A DNA stretch of 64,000 nt from Luminiphilus sp. (GTDB lineage: Bacteria; Pseudomonadota; Gammaproteobacteria; Pseudomonadales; Halieaceae): assembly GCA_016779445.1 (NCBI GenBank), contig JADHNP010000002.1:22493-86492 (forward strand). The letters run 5' to 3'. A model generated the notes under the pieces. The model was given only the letters and a program-made list of their open reading frames with translations, searched no databases and was not told the DNA's origin. Shown piece by piece: positions 28,599 to 38,360 of the stretch (positions are counted from its first letter, which is position 1; each line of letters opens with the position of its first letter). The position numbers were made by a program, and so were the translations under genes.

Positions 28599-29075
28599 TC
28601 ATTCTTTGCTCTGCCCAAACTCTAATCTGGGCATGGCCCGCGCCCGATCAACAGATCTAAGCGGTAACGTGTAGGCTTGCTCGTCTATCTGAACGACCAC
28701 CGTATCGTCGTCCGCAGAGAGCAATAAGCCTTTAAATCTGCGCCTGCCCTCCACGGGTAGCCTCAGTCGGATATCCACCATTTCGCCCACATACGGTTCA
28801 TATTGCTCTGGCCGAAACAGTAACCGGTCAATACCGGGAGACGAAACCTCCAGCGTGTACTCCCCACTGATAGGATCCTCAACATCCAAAATACCGCTAA
28901 CCTGATGACTCACCTGAGCACAGTCATCCACGCTGACCCCGGTCTCGGCTTCAATATATATCCGAACCGTTGGTCGTCTCCCGGGAGAGGTCAACTCGAC
29001 ACCCCACAATGAGTATCCCATGTCTTCGACGGTCGGCTGTAAAAGCCGCATCAACTGCGCCTCCTTTCCCGACAT
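28599..29075 (-). CDS. rimP: Ribosome maturation factor RimP
   Basis: A 158-residue protein needed for 30S assembly. It has an N-terminal domain (MGYSLWGVELTSPGRRPTVR), the VDDCAQVSHQVSGILDVEDP block, YTLEVSSPGIDRLL, and the C-terminal SH3-like domain. ATG 29075 is preceded by GGAGGAGG; a longer frame would begin next to the tRNA gene and cross the terminator, so it is rejected. It is the first protein gene of the operon after tRNA-fMet. Confidence 0.95.
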   Translation of the reverse strand: MSGKEAQLMRLLQPTVEDMGYSLWGVELTSPGRRPTVRIYIEAETGVSVDDCAQVSHQVSGILDVEDPISGEYTLEVSSPGIDRLLFRPEQYEPYVGEMVDIRLRLPVEGRRRFKGLLLSADDDTVVVQIDEQAYTLPLRSVDRARAMPRLEFGQSKE

Positions 29076-29112
29076 GTCCTCCTCCCTCAGGCTATGTATT
29101 CCACACAGCCAC

Positions 29113-29134
29113 AAAAAAGCCCCAAAAGGGGCTT
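29113..29134 (-). terminator. Rho-independent terminator between tRNA-fMet and rimP
   Basis: On the minus strand AAGCCCC-TTTT-GGGGCTT forms a perfect 7-bp stem (29117-29134), followed by TTTTTTG. It lies 39 bases after the tRNA 3' end and 38 before rimP, so it should separate the stable tRNA from the mRNA and let only read-through feed the operon, unless rimP has its own promoter. Confidence 0.85.
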
Positions 29135-29173
29135 CCGAAGTGACGGTCAGCGAGCAACGAGCTGCCGTCAAAT

Positions 29174-29250
<77 letters not shown>

Positions 29251-29449
29251 TCAATACTCTCTGTGACAGCCCCCTTTTTAGCGTCTGACCATAACTCATA
29301 TGGCTGCCGCAGGCGTCACCGTGGTGCGATCACCACACACTGAGGCGCGAGAGTATAGGAACCGAGGACATCGCCGTCAACCCACACAGAGGAGCTAACA
29401 ATATGACTTTATTTTCGGCAGTGACTGCGAGCGTATTCCTGATTAGTCG

Positions 29450-29953
29450 ATGTTTGAAAAAGACCTTCTGCCAAAGTACTGTGAGCCGCTACACAACATT
29501 GAGCACTGTTCGGTGTCCCGTCGACCCATCATCAAACTAGGTGGCATTCAAACCGCCGCCAAAATAATGGCCCAGATGAATCAGCCGGGGGCAGATACCG
29601 TGCTTCATCAGTTATATCAGCTCGATGAGGATATTGCGGAACAGATCAGTGATCAGATCTTACCCTTTGACAAGCTTGCCAAGGCTGATGCTCGCAGCCT
29701 TCAAATTTTGGTGCGCGAAATCGATTCGTCCGTACTCATCATCGCGCTCAGGGGGTTATCCAAAAACATCCGCGACCCTTTCCTGCAGAGCATGTCCAGC
29801 CGTGCCAGAGAGATGTTCATCGAAGAGATGGAGGAATTAGGCCCCATCAGACGCAGTGATGTGGAGGCTGCGCGAGCAGCCGTTGCCAGATTAGCCAAGC
29901 TGCTGGCAGATGAAGGTCGATTCATGCTGCCCCAAGAGGGATACATTTACTAG
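29450..29953 (+). CDS. Stand-alone FliG C-terminal-domain protein
   Basis: A 167-residue protein resembling the middle/C-terminal portion of the flagellar motor switch protein FliG: GGIQTAAKIMAQMN, then LPFDKLAKADARSLQILVRE, IALRGLSKNIRDPFLQSMSS, RAREMFIEEMEELGPIRRSD. Full FliG is about 330 residues; the N-terminal FliF-binding domain is missing. The charges used for torque in FliG helix (Lys/Arg in ALRG, Arg in SRA, acidic pair in IEEME, Arg in GPIR) appear kept. No other flagellar gene is in the window. The ATG at 29450 has no ribosome site and an in-frame TAG lies just upstream at 29444. A strong GAGGAG-ATG at 29403 opens a different frame, so either coupling or a frameshift is possible. 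Confidence 0.7.
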   Translation: MFEKDLLPKYCEPLHNIEHCSVSRRPIIKLGGIQTAAKIMAQMNQPGADTVLHQLYQLDEDIAEQISDQILPFDKLAKADARSLQILVREIDSSVLIIALRGLSKNIRDPFLQSMSSRAREMFIEEMEELGPIRRSDVEAARAAVARLAKLLADEGRFMLPQEGYIY

Positions 29954-30080
29954 TCGGGATCAGTTGGGCACAGATAAGTTCACGGGGCTCACCTGCCACG
30001 GGAGAGCAGCCCACATCACGCCTTTTGACGCTCACTGAATCTCGCGAGCATACAGGGGGTTTCGGGCTGCCTGCTGTTCT

Positions 30081-31814
30081 CTAAAGCTGTTCCACTGAGT
30101 CGGCCATCCAGTCCATGCGAGCGTCAAGCCAATCGCTCAGATGCGTAACTTCTTCCTCGTAGGTATTGTAGACCACGGGATTTGGCCAAACGTACTCGCC
30201 AATAGTTTGCCAAATCGAATCGTTCTCCGCTTGGGCGAACTGAAGGTCTTCCGCCCATTTTTGGATATTCTGTTTGATCTGGGAGCGTTGTGCGTCAAAA
30301 AAAGCGAAACGCTCTTTGACCCTGGCAGCAAATCGAGGGTCTTCTAACATGCGGCCAATCCAAGTATTCCACCTGACCCACCATCCTTCTGGATAGGTAG
30401 CATCTGCGTAGTCAACATTTCCAAATGCCAAATCAAAGTCCCAGATAGGCCCCATTTTGATTTTATCACCTGGGACCCAATGAAAAAAAATGCTGGAATA
30501 CCACTGAGCATCAACGTTCTTCGCGATCTCGTTGACTAAAAACCAATCAACAAAACTATCGATATCAACATAAGTAGCGTAACCCGACTCTACACTAGTG
30601 AAATCGCTACTGAATAGGACGCGTTCAAATTCATTAATGTGCCGGCTGACTTGGAGATATTGCTCATCACCGTCATCGACGCTGGGCTCCTTGATATTGA
30701 CAAGATAATTCTCTGTCCGGAAAAAGACATCATCAGGATCGATACGATCAGGTTGATCAATCTCCAGCAAAAAGCCGGTATCGCCAATATCGACTCGATT
30801 TGCGCCGTCTTCTACTTTCTCTGTAACGTGATAAACGCCATCGTGCGTTCCATTAAAGACAACCTCTGCAAAGTGGCCGCTGGGTGTCCAGCGCAGCGTG
30901 CTTAGACGGCCCAGCTCAAAGGCCAAGCGGTTTCTGATGAGTGTTTTATCGGAATACTCAGCCAAAAAAAGCCATTTTTTGTCCGAGGGCATGCCAAAGA
31001 GTGTGCGCTTGGATTCCAGTTTGAGCTGATAAGGCTTTTTGGGGTGCAAAGCCCAGGTGCTGTTGCCGCGGCCCCTTATTTTCATTTCCATTTCTTCTAT
31101 GGATTCATGGGAGCGCCACCCATCCAAGCTGAATGTGCCGGCAACGTACTCCTCTTTTGACGTGACTGGCACGTTGGTCGAGAGATAAATAATGGGTAAT
31201 CCCGTGAATCGGACGAGATCGATCTCATAGGTCTTTGAGATCCCTGATTCATTAGAAACGGTATATGACAACACGTTCGTGAAATCCTGAGCATCTTCTC
31301 CAGAGGCTTGTACGACACCCTCAACCGTAACTTCAGCGCCCTGAAAGGTGAAGGAGGGTACCAAGGACTTCACATCTGCGATGCTGGCTAGCCGCGCAGA
31401 GAACTGAGCACCACTAGCATCAAGCTCGAGGTCTGATTCGAGCGCTGAATTATGCTCCGCTCTGAAAGAAAAACTCTCAAGGACAGGGTCAAGCTCTGAA
31501 AATGCGGCCTCCACGGTGCAAGCTGCCGTTATCGCGCTGGTTGTGTAGCTGTTCCCTGACAACGAGCCACCACAAGTGCCGTCCACCCCGCTGACCCGGT
31601 AACCGCTGTCGGGGGTCACTGTAAAGCTTGTGGTGCTTCCCTGGGTAATGGTTTGAGGCGTATTCGGACTTATTTCACCGCCGACACCTGCGCTAGGCGT
31701 CACTGCAAAGCTGAGTGCGGGCGCCTGCGACCCAGAACTCTGCCCCCCGCCTCCGCACGACAATAAGAGAGTAAACGCGGTGGCCAGCATGCCGCGAAAA
31801 AACAGAGAGGTCAT
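30081..31814 (-). CDS. CotH-kinase family lipoprotein
   Basis: A 577-residue predicted lipoprotein. The signal peptide ends in the lipobox LLLSC (Cys about residue 19), followed by a Gly/Ser linker. A roughly 75-residue InlB-B-repeat-like beta domain (TVTPDSGYRVSGVDGTCGGS) comes next, then a DUF5018-like beta region (about 95-190). A CotH kinase domain fills about 200-560, with IRGRGNSTWALHPKKPYQLK, KKWLFLAEYSDKTLIRNRLA, GVYHVTEKVE and the metal-binding GPIWDFDLAFGN. CotH proteins are atypical protein kinases, first known from spore coats. Here it probably acts in the periplasm or at the cell surface; the target is unknown. ATG 31814 is chosen over 31925 because it starts the signal peptide and AGGA precedes it. 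Confidence 0.85.
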   Translation of the reverse strand: MTSLFFRGMLATAFTLLLSCGGGGQSSGSQAPALSFAVTPSAGVGGEISPNTPQTITQGSTTSFTVTPDSGYRVSGVDGTCGGSLSGNSYTTSAITAACTVEAAFSELDPVLESFSFRAEHNSALESDLELDASGAQFSARLASIADVKSLVPSFTFQGAEVTVEGVVQASGEDAQDFTNVLSYTVSNESGISKTYEIDLVRFTGLPIIYLSTNVPVTSKEEYVAGTFSLDGWRSHESIEEMEMKIRGRGNSTWALHPKKPYQLKLESKRTLFGMPSDKKWLFLAEYSDKTLIRNRLAFELGRLSTLRWTPSGHFAEVVFNGTHDGVYHVTEKVEDGANRVDIGDTGFLLEIDQPDRIDPDDVFFRTENYLVNIKEPSVDDGDEQYLQVSRHINEFERVLFSSDFTSVESGYATYVDIDSFVDWFLVNEIAKNVDAQWYSSIFFHWVPGDKIKMGPIWDFDLAFGNVDYADATYPEGWWVRWNTWIGRMLEDPRFAARVKERFAFFDAQRSQIKQNIQKWAEDLQFAQAENDSIWQTIGEYVWPNPVVYNTYEEEVTHLSDWLDARMDWMADSVEQL

Positions 31815-32002
31815 TAAGGCATTGTCCTGCTGATTGGATTTCACTTTTACCACGTCCGCGTAACTGTCTGTGCGCAACAAATGTATTCTCGAATACTGAA
31901 CCTGTAGAGGCCCAGCCTGCCGCAAAGGTTATTGAGTTGGATGTGCGAAGTATCAATTCATCGAGGGCGGCCCAAGACTTCCCTGTCCTGGCATCGTTCT
32001 TT

Positions 32003-32088
32003 TGGTGCGGAAGGCGGGACTTGAACCCGCACAGCCAAAGGCCACTACCCCCTCAAGATAGCGTGTCTACCAATTCCACCACTTCCGC
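32003..32088 (-). tRNA. leuU: tRNA-Leu (GAG)
   Basis: An 86-nt class II tRNA with encoded CCA at 32003-32005, acceptor GCGGAAG/CTTCCGC, D-arm TGGTAGACACGC, anticodon loop CUUGAGG giving GAG, a long variable arm, and T-arm GGTTCAAGTCC. It lies directly behind secG, as leuU does in E. coli. Confidence 0.96.
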
Positions 32089-32092
32089 ATAT

Positions 32093-32470
32093 TCACTCAC
32101 CGTCTAACACAGGCGCGTCGTCGGACGCTCCTCCCGTTAGCGGTTCGAACTCTGCTGTAGGCATGTCGCCGTTTTCCATCTGCTCTGCAACAATTTCTGA
32201 ATCCGGAACATCAAACCCGAGGTCGTCTTCACCTGCAGTGCGATTATCGGCGATCACTGCAAGACCGAAACTGCTAGCGAAGAAAATAGCCGACAGCCAA
32301 GCTGTCATTCGCGTCAAGGCATTGCCGCTTCCTGCACTGCCAAACAGCGTCTGGGACGCACCCGCTCCAAATGACGCCCCGATGTCCGACCCTTTACCAC
32401 GCTGCAACAAAATCAGCCCGATCAAAGCGAGTGCCACCAGCAGGTGAACCATGAGTGTGATCTGTTCCAT
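32093..32470 (-). CDS. secG: Preprotein translocase subunit SecG
   Basis: A 125-residue inner-membrane protein of the SecYEG channel. Two membrane helices (residues about 3-20 and 54-73) flank the conserved LLQRGKGSDIGASFGAGASQ loop and LFGSAGSGNALTRMTAWLS. The acidic C-terminal extension (after about 80) is usual in this group. The tRNA-Leu follows after 4 bases. In most gammaproteobacteria tpiA lies between glmM and secG; here 151 bp without a gene separate them. Confidence 0.95.
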   Translation of the reverse strand: MEQITLMVHLLVALALIGLILLQRGKGSDIGASFGAGASQTLFGSAGSGNALTRMTAWLSAIFFASSFGLAVIADNRTAGEDDLGFDVPDSEIVAEQMENGDMPTAEFEPLTGGASDDAPVLDGE

Positions 32471-32621
32471 AGGAACTCCTTTCGTCCTCCCGACAATGAC
32501 GCAACGAACAGCTTCGGGCGCGAGATGATACCGATCAGTCTGGCGAGCCGCAAGCGACTTGCTCCCAGTTTTGAGGGACCGAAGCGGGTGTTGCGGCTAC
32601 GGCAGGCGTCTGCAGGATAAG

Positions 32622-33959
32622 CTAGTGCGCATCACGAATTGTCTGAGCGATGCGTTCAGCGAGCATTAAGTTTTCGCTGCCGTCAGTCCCTTCAATCATG
32701 ACACGGATCAGTGGCTCGGTTCCCGATGGACGCAATACCAGACGTCCGCGACCGGACAAAACCTCTTCTACGCGCCGACTCTCATCGAGCGCGGCAGCAC
32801 ATTCAGCCAGGAGGAAATCGGGTGAGACGGTCACATTCAGGAGTGTTTGCGGATATTTGTGCAAGCCACTTTTCAGCGTAAGGAGGGTTTCACCCGACCG
32901 CACTACAGCCGCCATCACCTGAAGCGCGGCAATAATGCCATCACCTGTCGTGGTTTGCTCCCCACAAATAATATGGCCCGAGGCCTCTCCACCCAACTGC
33001 CACCCCCTCTGCGCCATCTCCTCCAACACAAACCGGTCACCCACTTTAGCTCTGACTAAATCGACCCCTTTCTCCCGCAGTGCTTGCTCGAGACCCAAAT
33101 TGGACATCAGCGTACCCACTACCCCCTCAGGAGCACGATTCTGTCTGACGAGGTCATTAGCAATGATAAAAAGCAATTCGTCCCCGTCTATCACCGTGCC
33201 ATCGGCCGCCACGCACTGCACTCGATCTCCATCACCATCAAATGCAATCCCGGCATCGGCTTGTTCACTCAACACCCTCGCCTGCAACGCGGCAGGAGAG
33301 GTGGAACCGACGCCCTCATTAATATTGTAGCCATCGGGCTCCGCACCAATCGCAATCACCTCCGCACCCAGTTCAGCAAACACCTGCGGCGCTATTTGAT
33401 ACGTCGCACCATGAGCGCAATCAAGCACCAACTTTAGACCGCGGAGGCTTAGCGAATGCGGGAAACTACTTTTGCAAAATTCGATATAACGACCGGATGC
33501 GTCAACCATTCTGTTCGCCTTACCTAACTCGGGTGAAGGCACCGTCTCCATTGGCTGGGAGAGGATTTCCTCAATCTCCTCTTCCACCTCATCAGACAGT
33601 TTTTTTCCATCGGCATTGAAAAACTTTATTCCATTATCGGTATACGGGTTATGGGAAGCGCTGATCACAATACCTGCAGAAGCCTTCTGACTGCGGGTCA
33701 GCATGGCAACGGCAGGTGTCGGCATAGGGCCCAGCAGCAGCACATTCGCGCCCGCGGCCACCAATCCAGCCTCCAGAGCTGACTCAAACATATAGCCGGA
33801 AACTCGAGTATCTTTGCCAATCAACACTTTGGTCGCCCGCTCTTCGCTGGCGAAAACTCGACCTGCTGACCAGCCGAGCTTCAGCATGAAATCTGCCGTC
33901 ACGGGATACTCGCCTACAGCGCCGCGAATACCATCGGTGCCAAAAAATCGCCTACTCAT
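32622..33959 (-). CDS. glmM: Phosphoglucosamine mutase
   Basis: A 445-residue enzyme converting glucosamine 6-phosphate to glucosamine 1-phosphate for UDP-GlcNAc synthesis. It begins [19 protein letters not shown]. The phosphoserine loop [19 protein letters not shown], metal site DGDGDR, sugar loop [11 protein letters not shown] and phosphate loop [15 protein letters not shown] are intact. The start overlaps the folP stop by 4 bases. Confidence 0.97.
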   Translation of the reverse strand: MSRRFFGTDGIRGAVGEYPVTADFMLKLGWSAGRVFASEERATKVLIGKDTRVSGYMFESALEAGLVAAGANVLLLGPMPTPAVAMLTRSQKASAGIVISASHNPYTDNGIKFFNADGKKLSDEVEEEIEEILSQPMETVPSPELGKANRMVDASGRYIEFCKSSFPHSLSLRGLKLVLDCAHGATYQIAPQVFAELGAEVIAIGAEPDGYNINEGVGSTSPAALQARVLSEQADAGIAFDGDGDRVQCVAADGTVIDGDELLFIIANDLVRQNRAPEGVVGTLMSNLGLEQALREKGVDLVRAKVGDRFVLEEMAQRGWQLGGEASGHIICGEQTTTGDGIIAALQVMAAVVRSGETLLTLKSGLHKYPQTLLNVTVSPDFLLAECAAALDESRRVEEVLSGRGRLVLRPSGTEPLIRVMIEGTDGSENLMLAERIAQTIRDAH

Positions 33960-34816
33960 CTGTCAAAACTCCTGGGTAAGGCTCGCCACATAGCGAGCGC
34001 ATCAACCGTTGCCGCTACGTCGTGCACTCGCAATATGTGCGCACCCCGCTCTACCGCGATCATCGCAAGGCCCACGCTGGCATAAAGCCGTTCTGACGGA
34101 TTACGATCTAGCACAGTGGCAATCATCGACTTACGTGACAACCCGACCAAAAGCGGTCGCTGGCCAAAAGAAACCTCCCCTAGCCGCGCCAGCATCTCAA
34201 AATTCTGACCAGAGGTCTTACCAAAGCCAAATCCCGGATCGAGCACAATACGCTCTTCTTTGATACCCGCCCGAGTACACGCTGTTACGCGCTCCTCGAA
34301 AAAGTGCCGAACGTCAGCGATCACATCAAGATACTCAGGAGATAGTTGCATGGTACTTGGCTCGCCCTGCATGTGCATGACACAAAGAGGTAAACCCGTC
34401 TCTGCAGCCGCCTCGAGGGCACCTGGCCGCCTGAAGGCGCGAATATCATTGAGGAATCCCGCTCCAAGACGCGCGCACTCCGTCATGAGCTTTGGTGTGC
34501 TGGTATCTACGGAGACAATGACTTCGAACCGTTCGACGAGGAGCTCGACCGCCGTCAGTACACGATCCATTTCTTCTGCCTCGGTAACCGCCGCTGCGCC
34601 GGGCCGCGTCGACTCACCACCGACATCCAACATAAGAGCGCCCGCATCCACCATAGCCTGCGCACGACCCAAGAGGGCATCTAGATCAATCTTATTGTCA
34701 TAGTAAAGATCCCCCCCGTCCGAGAAGGAGTCAGGGGTAATATTGAGGATGCCCATGACGCTGGGCAAAGTGAGGTCGAGTGAGCGCGACCCGCATTGAA
34801 GGCGCCTGGTCATCAC
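33956..34816 (-). CDS. folP: Dihydropteroate synthase
   Basis: A 286-residue enzyme joining pterin pyrophosphate and p-aminobenzoate, the sulfonamide target. Motifs: [71 protein letters not shown] and IL RVHDVA at the end. It lies between ftsH and glmM, the usual position. Confidence 0.97.
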   Translation of the reverse strand: MMTRRLQCGSRSLDLTLPSVMGILNITPDSFSDGGDLYYDNKIDLDALLGRAQAMVDAGALMLDVGGESTRPGAAAVTEAEEMDRVLTAVELLVERFEVIVSVDTSTPKLMTECARLGAGFLNDIRAFRRPGALEAAAETGLPLCVMHMQGEPSTMQLSPEYLDVIADVRHFFEERVTACTRAGIKEERIVLDPGFGFGKTSGQNFEMLARLGEVSFGQRPLLVGLSRKSMIATVLDRNPSERLYASVGLAMIAVERGAHILRVHDVAATVDALAMWRALPRSFDR

Positions 34817-34843
34817 TCTGGGCTCTTTGGTTTGCGAGAGTGC

Positions 34844-36760
34844 TCAGTGCTCGGTTGCAGCACCACCTATGGGATTTCCCGTTGGCTCAGGCTCACCGGC
34901 ATCGGGTGGCGCGCCACGGTCATCACCAGACCAACTACTGGGTGGTTTAGGTGGCTGTCCCGCCATAATATCTTCAATCTGCTCGGCATCGATGGTCTCG
35001 TATTGCATGAGCGCGTCCGCCATCATATCCAGCTTGTCACGATTATCTTCAAGCAGTTGGTGCGCTTTGGCGTAACAATCGTCAATGATGCTGCGCACTT
35101 CTCTGTCGATCGCCAACGCCGTCTCATCTGACATGGCTTTGGCAGGCTGCCCGGCACTCCGGCCCAAAAACACCTCTTCGCCACCCTCGTCGTACATTAG
35201 CGGCCCCATTGCCTCGGACAACCCCCACTTTGTCACCATATTACGCGCGACTTCGGTAGCCCGCTGAATATCATTGGACGCACCCGTAGTGATACCGTCC
35301 TTGCCAAGCGTCATTTCCTCGGCAACCCGTCCGCCAAATAAACTGGTGACCTGAGAGATAATATGACGGCGACTATGGCTATAACGGTCTTCCTCAGGAA
35401 GAAACATCGTGACCCCAAGAGCGCGCCCTCTGGGAATGATCGACACTTTGTATACGGGATCGTGCTCGGGCATCAGTCTGCCCACAATGGCGTGGCCCGC
35501 CTCGTGATAAGCGGTATTCCGTTTCTCTGACTCGGACATCACCATGGATCGCCGCTCGGCCCCCATCATGATCTTGTCCTTGGCCAACTCAAACTGATCC
35601 ATATCGACAACGCGCAATCCACCGCGCGCAGCAAAAAGTGCAGCTTCATTTACCAGGTTCGCCAAATCTGCGCCTGAGAAACCGGGGGTGCCCCGCGCGA
35701 TCTTCGAGGAATCGACATCCTCGGATAATGGCACTTTTCTCATATGGACTTTCAGGATTTGGTCTCGCCCACGAATATCGGGCAAGCCCACGACGACCTG
35801 TCGATCAAAACGGCCAGGGCGTAACAAAGCGGGATCCAACACATCTGGGCGGTTTGTCGCCGCGATCACGATGACCCCGTCATTCACTTCAAAACCGTCC
35901 ATTTCGACCAGCAGTTGGTTCAGCGTCTGCTCTCGCTCATCGTGACCACCACCCAAGCCTGCGCCGCGGTGGCGACCGACCGCATCAATCTCATCAATAA
36001 AAATGATGCACGGTGATTGCTTTTTGGCCTGCTCGAACATATCACGCACTCGAGAAGCCCCTACACCTACAAACATCTCGACAAAATCCGATCCGGAAAT
36101 CGAGAAAAACGGCACCTTGGCTTCACCTGCAATGGCCTTGGCCAGCAAGGTTTTACCGGTGCCCGGTTGGCCGACCATGAGAACCCCTCTGGGAATACGG
36201 CCACCCAACTTTTGAAATCGACCTGGATCACGAAGAAACTCGACCAACTCCTGTACGTCTTCCTTCGCCTCTTCCACTCCCGCCACATCAGCAAAAGTAG
36301 TCGTGATCTGATCTTCCCCAAGAAGCTTGGCCTTACTCTTTCCAAAGCTCATCGGGCCGCCTCGTCCACCCGCACCACCTTGCATCTGTCGCATAAAAAA
36401 CATAAACACAGCGATGATCAGCAATATGGGGAAACTTGCGATCAACAATTGGCTCCACACAGACTGTTGCTCGGGCTTTTTCCCCTCAACCGTCACATTG
36501 TGGGACAGAAGGTCATCCATCAGTTTGGGGTCTTCCACCATCGGCCTAACGGTCTCGAAACTGGTTCCGTCCTTCCGCTGTGCGCTGATGGTGAGGCCAT
36601 CCACCACAACCTTGGAGAGGCGATCCGTCTGCACCTCCCGAATAAATTCTGAGTATCCGATCTGTTCTGTAGCGGATCGCAGATTAAAATTATTGAAAAC
36701 CGAGAGTAATACCGCGGCTATCAGCAGCCACAGCAACAGGTTCTTGGCCATATTGTTCAC
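34844..36760 (-). CDS. ftsH: ATP-dependent zinc metalloprotease FtsH
   Basis: A 638-residue inner-membrane AAA+ protease that degrades damaged membrane proteins and regulators. There is an N-terminal helix ([16 protein letters not shown]), a periplasmic domain and a second helix ([14 protein letters not shown]). The AAA domain has [13 protein letters not shown] and [14 protein letters not shown] is present, and the zinc site is HEAGH. The C-terminus is Pro/Gly-rich. A GTG at 36760 ([11 protein letters not shown]) has GAGAGGAA at good spacing and matches the family; an ATG at 36751 or 36784 is possible. Confidence 0.96.
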   Translation of the reverse strand: MNNMAKNLLLWLLIAAVLLSVFNNFNLRSATEQIGYSEFIREVQTDRLSKVVVDGLTISAQRKDGTSFETVRPMVEDPKLMDDLLSHNVTVEGKKPEQQSVWSQLLIASFPILLIIAVFMFFMRQMQGGAGGRGGPMSFGKSKAKLLGEDQITTTFADVAGVEEAKEDVQELVEFLRDPGRFQKLGGRIPRGVLMVGQPGTGKTLLAKAIAGEAKVPFFSISGSDFVEMFVGVGASRVRDMFEQAKKQSPCIIFIDEIDAVGRHRGAGLGGGHDEREQTLNQLLVEMDGFEVNDGVIVIAATNRPDVLDPALLRPGRFDRQVVVGLPDIRGRDQILKVHMRKVPLSEDVDSSKIARGTPGFSGADLANLVNEAALFAARGGLRVVDMDQFELAKDKIMMGAERRSMVMSESEKRNTAYHEAGHAIVGRLMPEHDPVYKVSIIPRGRALGVTMFLPEEDRYSHSRRHIISQVTSLFGGRVAEEMTLGKDGITTGASNDIQRATEVARNMVTKWGLSEAMGPLMYDEGGEEVFLGRSAGQPAKAMSDETALAIDREVRSIIDDCYAKAHQLLEDNRDKLDMMADALMQYETIDAEQIEDIMAGQPPKPPSSWSGDDRGAPPDAGEPEPTGNPIGGAATEH

Positions 36761-36954
36761 AATAGTTCCTCTCGGTTTCGACACGTGCGCTAAGCTCGGT
36801 CACGTAGTATAGCGGGTAGAGTAAAGACTCTGAACCAGCCTTTCGGTGCCCTTTCACCTCGCGTATCCAGTGAATGGGGGATTTTTGCAACATTTCAAGG
36901 CTATTTTGGCTGAAATTCCCGAATTGCGCCGCCATTACCCCGGTTAAACTGCCC

Positions 36955-37593
36955 TCAGGCTGCCGTTTTGGCTACTTTCAGGCCCGTAGCTACCACATAC
37001 ACTTCCCGCGACCGCGGCCGCGACGCAGAAGGCTTACGTGTAATTACGCGCTCAAAACGTTCGCGGATCTGGCGAAACCATTCCTCGAACCCCTCTCCCT
37101 GAAAAACCTTCGTCAACATGGCACCGCCGGGTGATAACGCACGAAGCGCTAAGTCAGTCGCCAATTCCACCAAATACATAGCTCGCGGCTGGTCGACTGC
37201 CGCCAGGCCGCTCATATTGGGTGACATATCCGATATCACCACATCCAGACGACGTCCCGACAGCGCCTGCATCAGCTGGTCGTACGTTTCCTGCTCCGTA
37301 AAATCACCCTGAATAAACGTCACGTTGGGTAAATGATCCATAGGCAAAATATCACTTGCCAATACGCGTCCCCTGTCGCCCACCAACACTCCTGCCACTT
37401 GAGACCACCCCCCAGGCGCACTGCCAAGATCGAGTACCGACATGCCGGGCTGAATCAACCTGTCCTTCTCGTTGATCTCAATGAGCTTGTAGACGGCACG
37501 CGAGCGATACCCCTCGCGCTGGGCACGTTGCACAAAAGGATCATCATGATGTTCCTTCAACCAGGCGCGACTGGATGATTTTTTTTTGCCCAT
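36955..37593 (-). CDS. rlmE: 23S rRNA (uridine-2'-O)-methyltransferase
   Basis: A 212-residue SAM-dependent enzyme (FtsJ/RrmJ) methylating U2552 of 23S rRNA. The basic start [20 protein letters not shown], the SAM motif [25 protein letters not shown] and the catalytic lysine in [17 protein letters not shown] are intact. It precedes ftsH and is divergent from yhbY, the standard arrangement. Confidence 0.97.
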   Translation of the reverse strand: MGKKKSSSRAWLKEHHDDPFVQRAQREGYRSRAVYKLIEINEKDRLIQPGMSVLDLGSAPGGWSQVAGVLVGDRGRVLASDILPMDHLPNVTFIQGDFTEQETYDQLMQALSGRRLDVVISDMSPNMSGLAAVDQPRAMYLVELATDLALRALSPGGAMLTKVFQGEGFEEWFRQIRERFERVITRKPSASRPRSREVYVVATGLKVAKTAA

Positions 37594-37680
37594 TATTGCC
37601 CCACCTTCACCACAACCCTGCCAGACCCCTTTACACTGGTACTTTCACGAAGTGTACCGCGAGACACCATATGATCGCTT

Positions 37681-37995
37681 ATGAACCCTTCAAGCAGTAA
37701 AGAATTACGTCAACTACGTGCTCTGGCACACGCCTTGCGCCCGGTGGTCACCGTTGCCGGTAATGGACTGTCAGCTTCAGTACTTCAAGAGCTTGACCGC
37801 GCACTTTCAGACCATGAATTGATCAAAGTGAAGGTCTCTGTCGGCGATCGAGTCCAGCGGGAGACGGTTGTCGCAGCACTGTGCGAGGCCAGCGGTGCCC
37901 AACTGGTGCAGCGTATTGGCAACATCGCGACCCTGCTTCGCCGTAACCCGACAGCAGATCCCAAAAAGTCGAATCTGCTTCGAGCGAAACCCTAA
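37681..37995 (+). CDS. yhbY: Ribosome assembly RNA-binding protein YhbY (CRS1-YhbY domain)
   Basis: A 104-residue single-domain protein associated with pre-50S particles. The family motif LRALAHALRPVVTVAGNGLS, with a GxxG-like loop, is followed by ELDRALSDHELIKVKV and GAQLVQRIGNIATLLRRNP. It is divergent from rlmE across an 87-bp region. No clear ribosome site precedes the ATG. Confidence 0.93.
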   Translation: MNPSSSKELRQLRALAHALRPVVTVAGNGLSASVLQELDRALSDHELIKVKVSVGDRVQRETVVAALCEASGAQLVQRIGNIATLLRRNPTADPKKSNLLRAKP

Positions 37996-38006
37996 CCTCA
38001 GGCCCT

Positions 38007-38357
38007 ATGGTGATGGCCGAAATTATTCAGTTCCCGACGCGACAACGAGAAGCCTTTGATTTTCTTGATCGCGAACTGGCCGCATTACTCAGAGCAAAAG
38101 GGGCTGACGAGGCGCTGATCGACTTCGCTACCGCGACACTAACTGAAGTTTATGATGAACTCCGGCGCAGTGCCGACCGTCATTTCGAGGTTCGCCTCCC
38201 GCTCGATGTAAGCGAGTTAGCGGCAGACCAGTTGCGGGAAGATATTACCTCAGGAATCGAGAAGTTGAGCCGAGAACAACATGATCTGACGTTAAAGCTG
38301 GCAGCGCGTCTAGTGCTGACGGAACTTCGACTGTTTCAACATGAACGCAAAGACTGA
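38007..38357 (+). CDS. Conserved-looking hypothetical protein
   Basis: A 116-residue soluble protein that I do not recognise. It is acidic and mostly helical by composition (DFLDRELAALLRAKGADEAL, DFATATLTEVYDELRR), with no cysteines, signal peptide or membrane helix. It starts 11 bases after yhbY on the same strand and ends 3 bases before the converging feoB stop. Codon use resembles the neighbours, supporting a real gene. ATG 38007 or the in-frame ATG at 38013 may be the start. Confidence 0.7.
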   Translation: MVMAEIIQFPTRQREAFDFLDRELAALLRAKGADEALIDFATATLTEVYDELRRSADRHFEVRLPLDVSELAADQLREDITSGIEKLSREQHDLTLKLAARLVLTELRLFQHERKD

Positions 38358-38360
38358 GCG

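Noticed and set aside
28599-29171. Extended rimP start at 29171
   Set aside because: The extension crosses the terminator and nearly reaches the tRNA; the ATG at 29075 has GGAGGAGG and normal RimP length.
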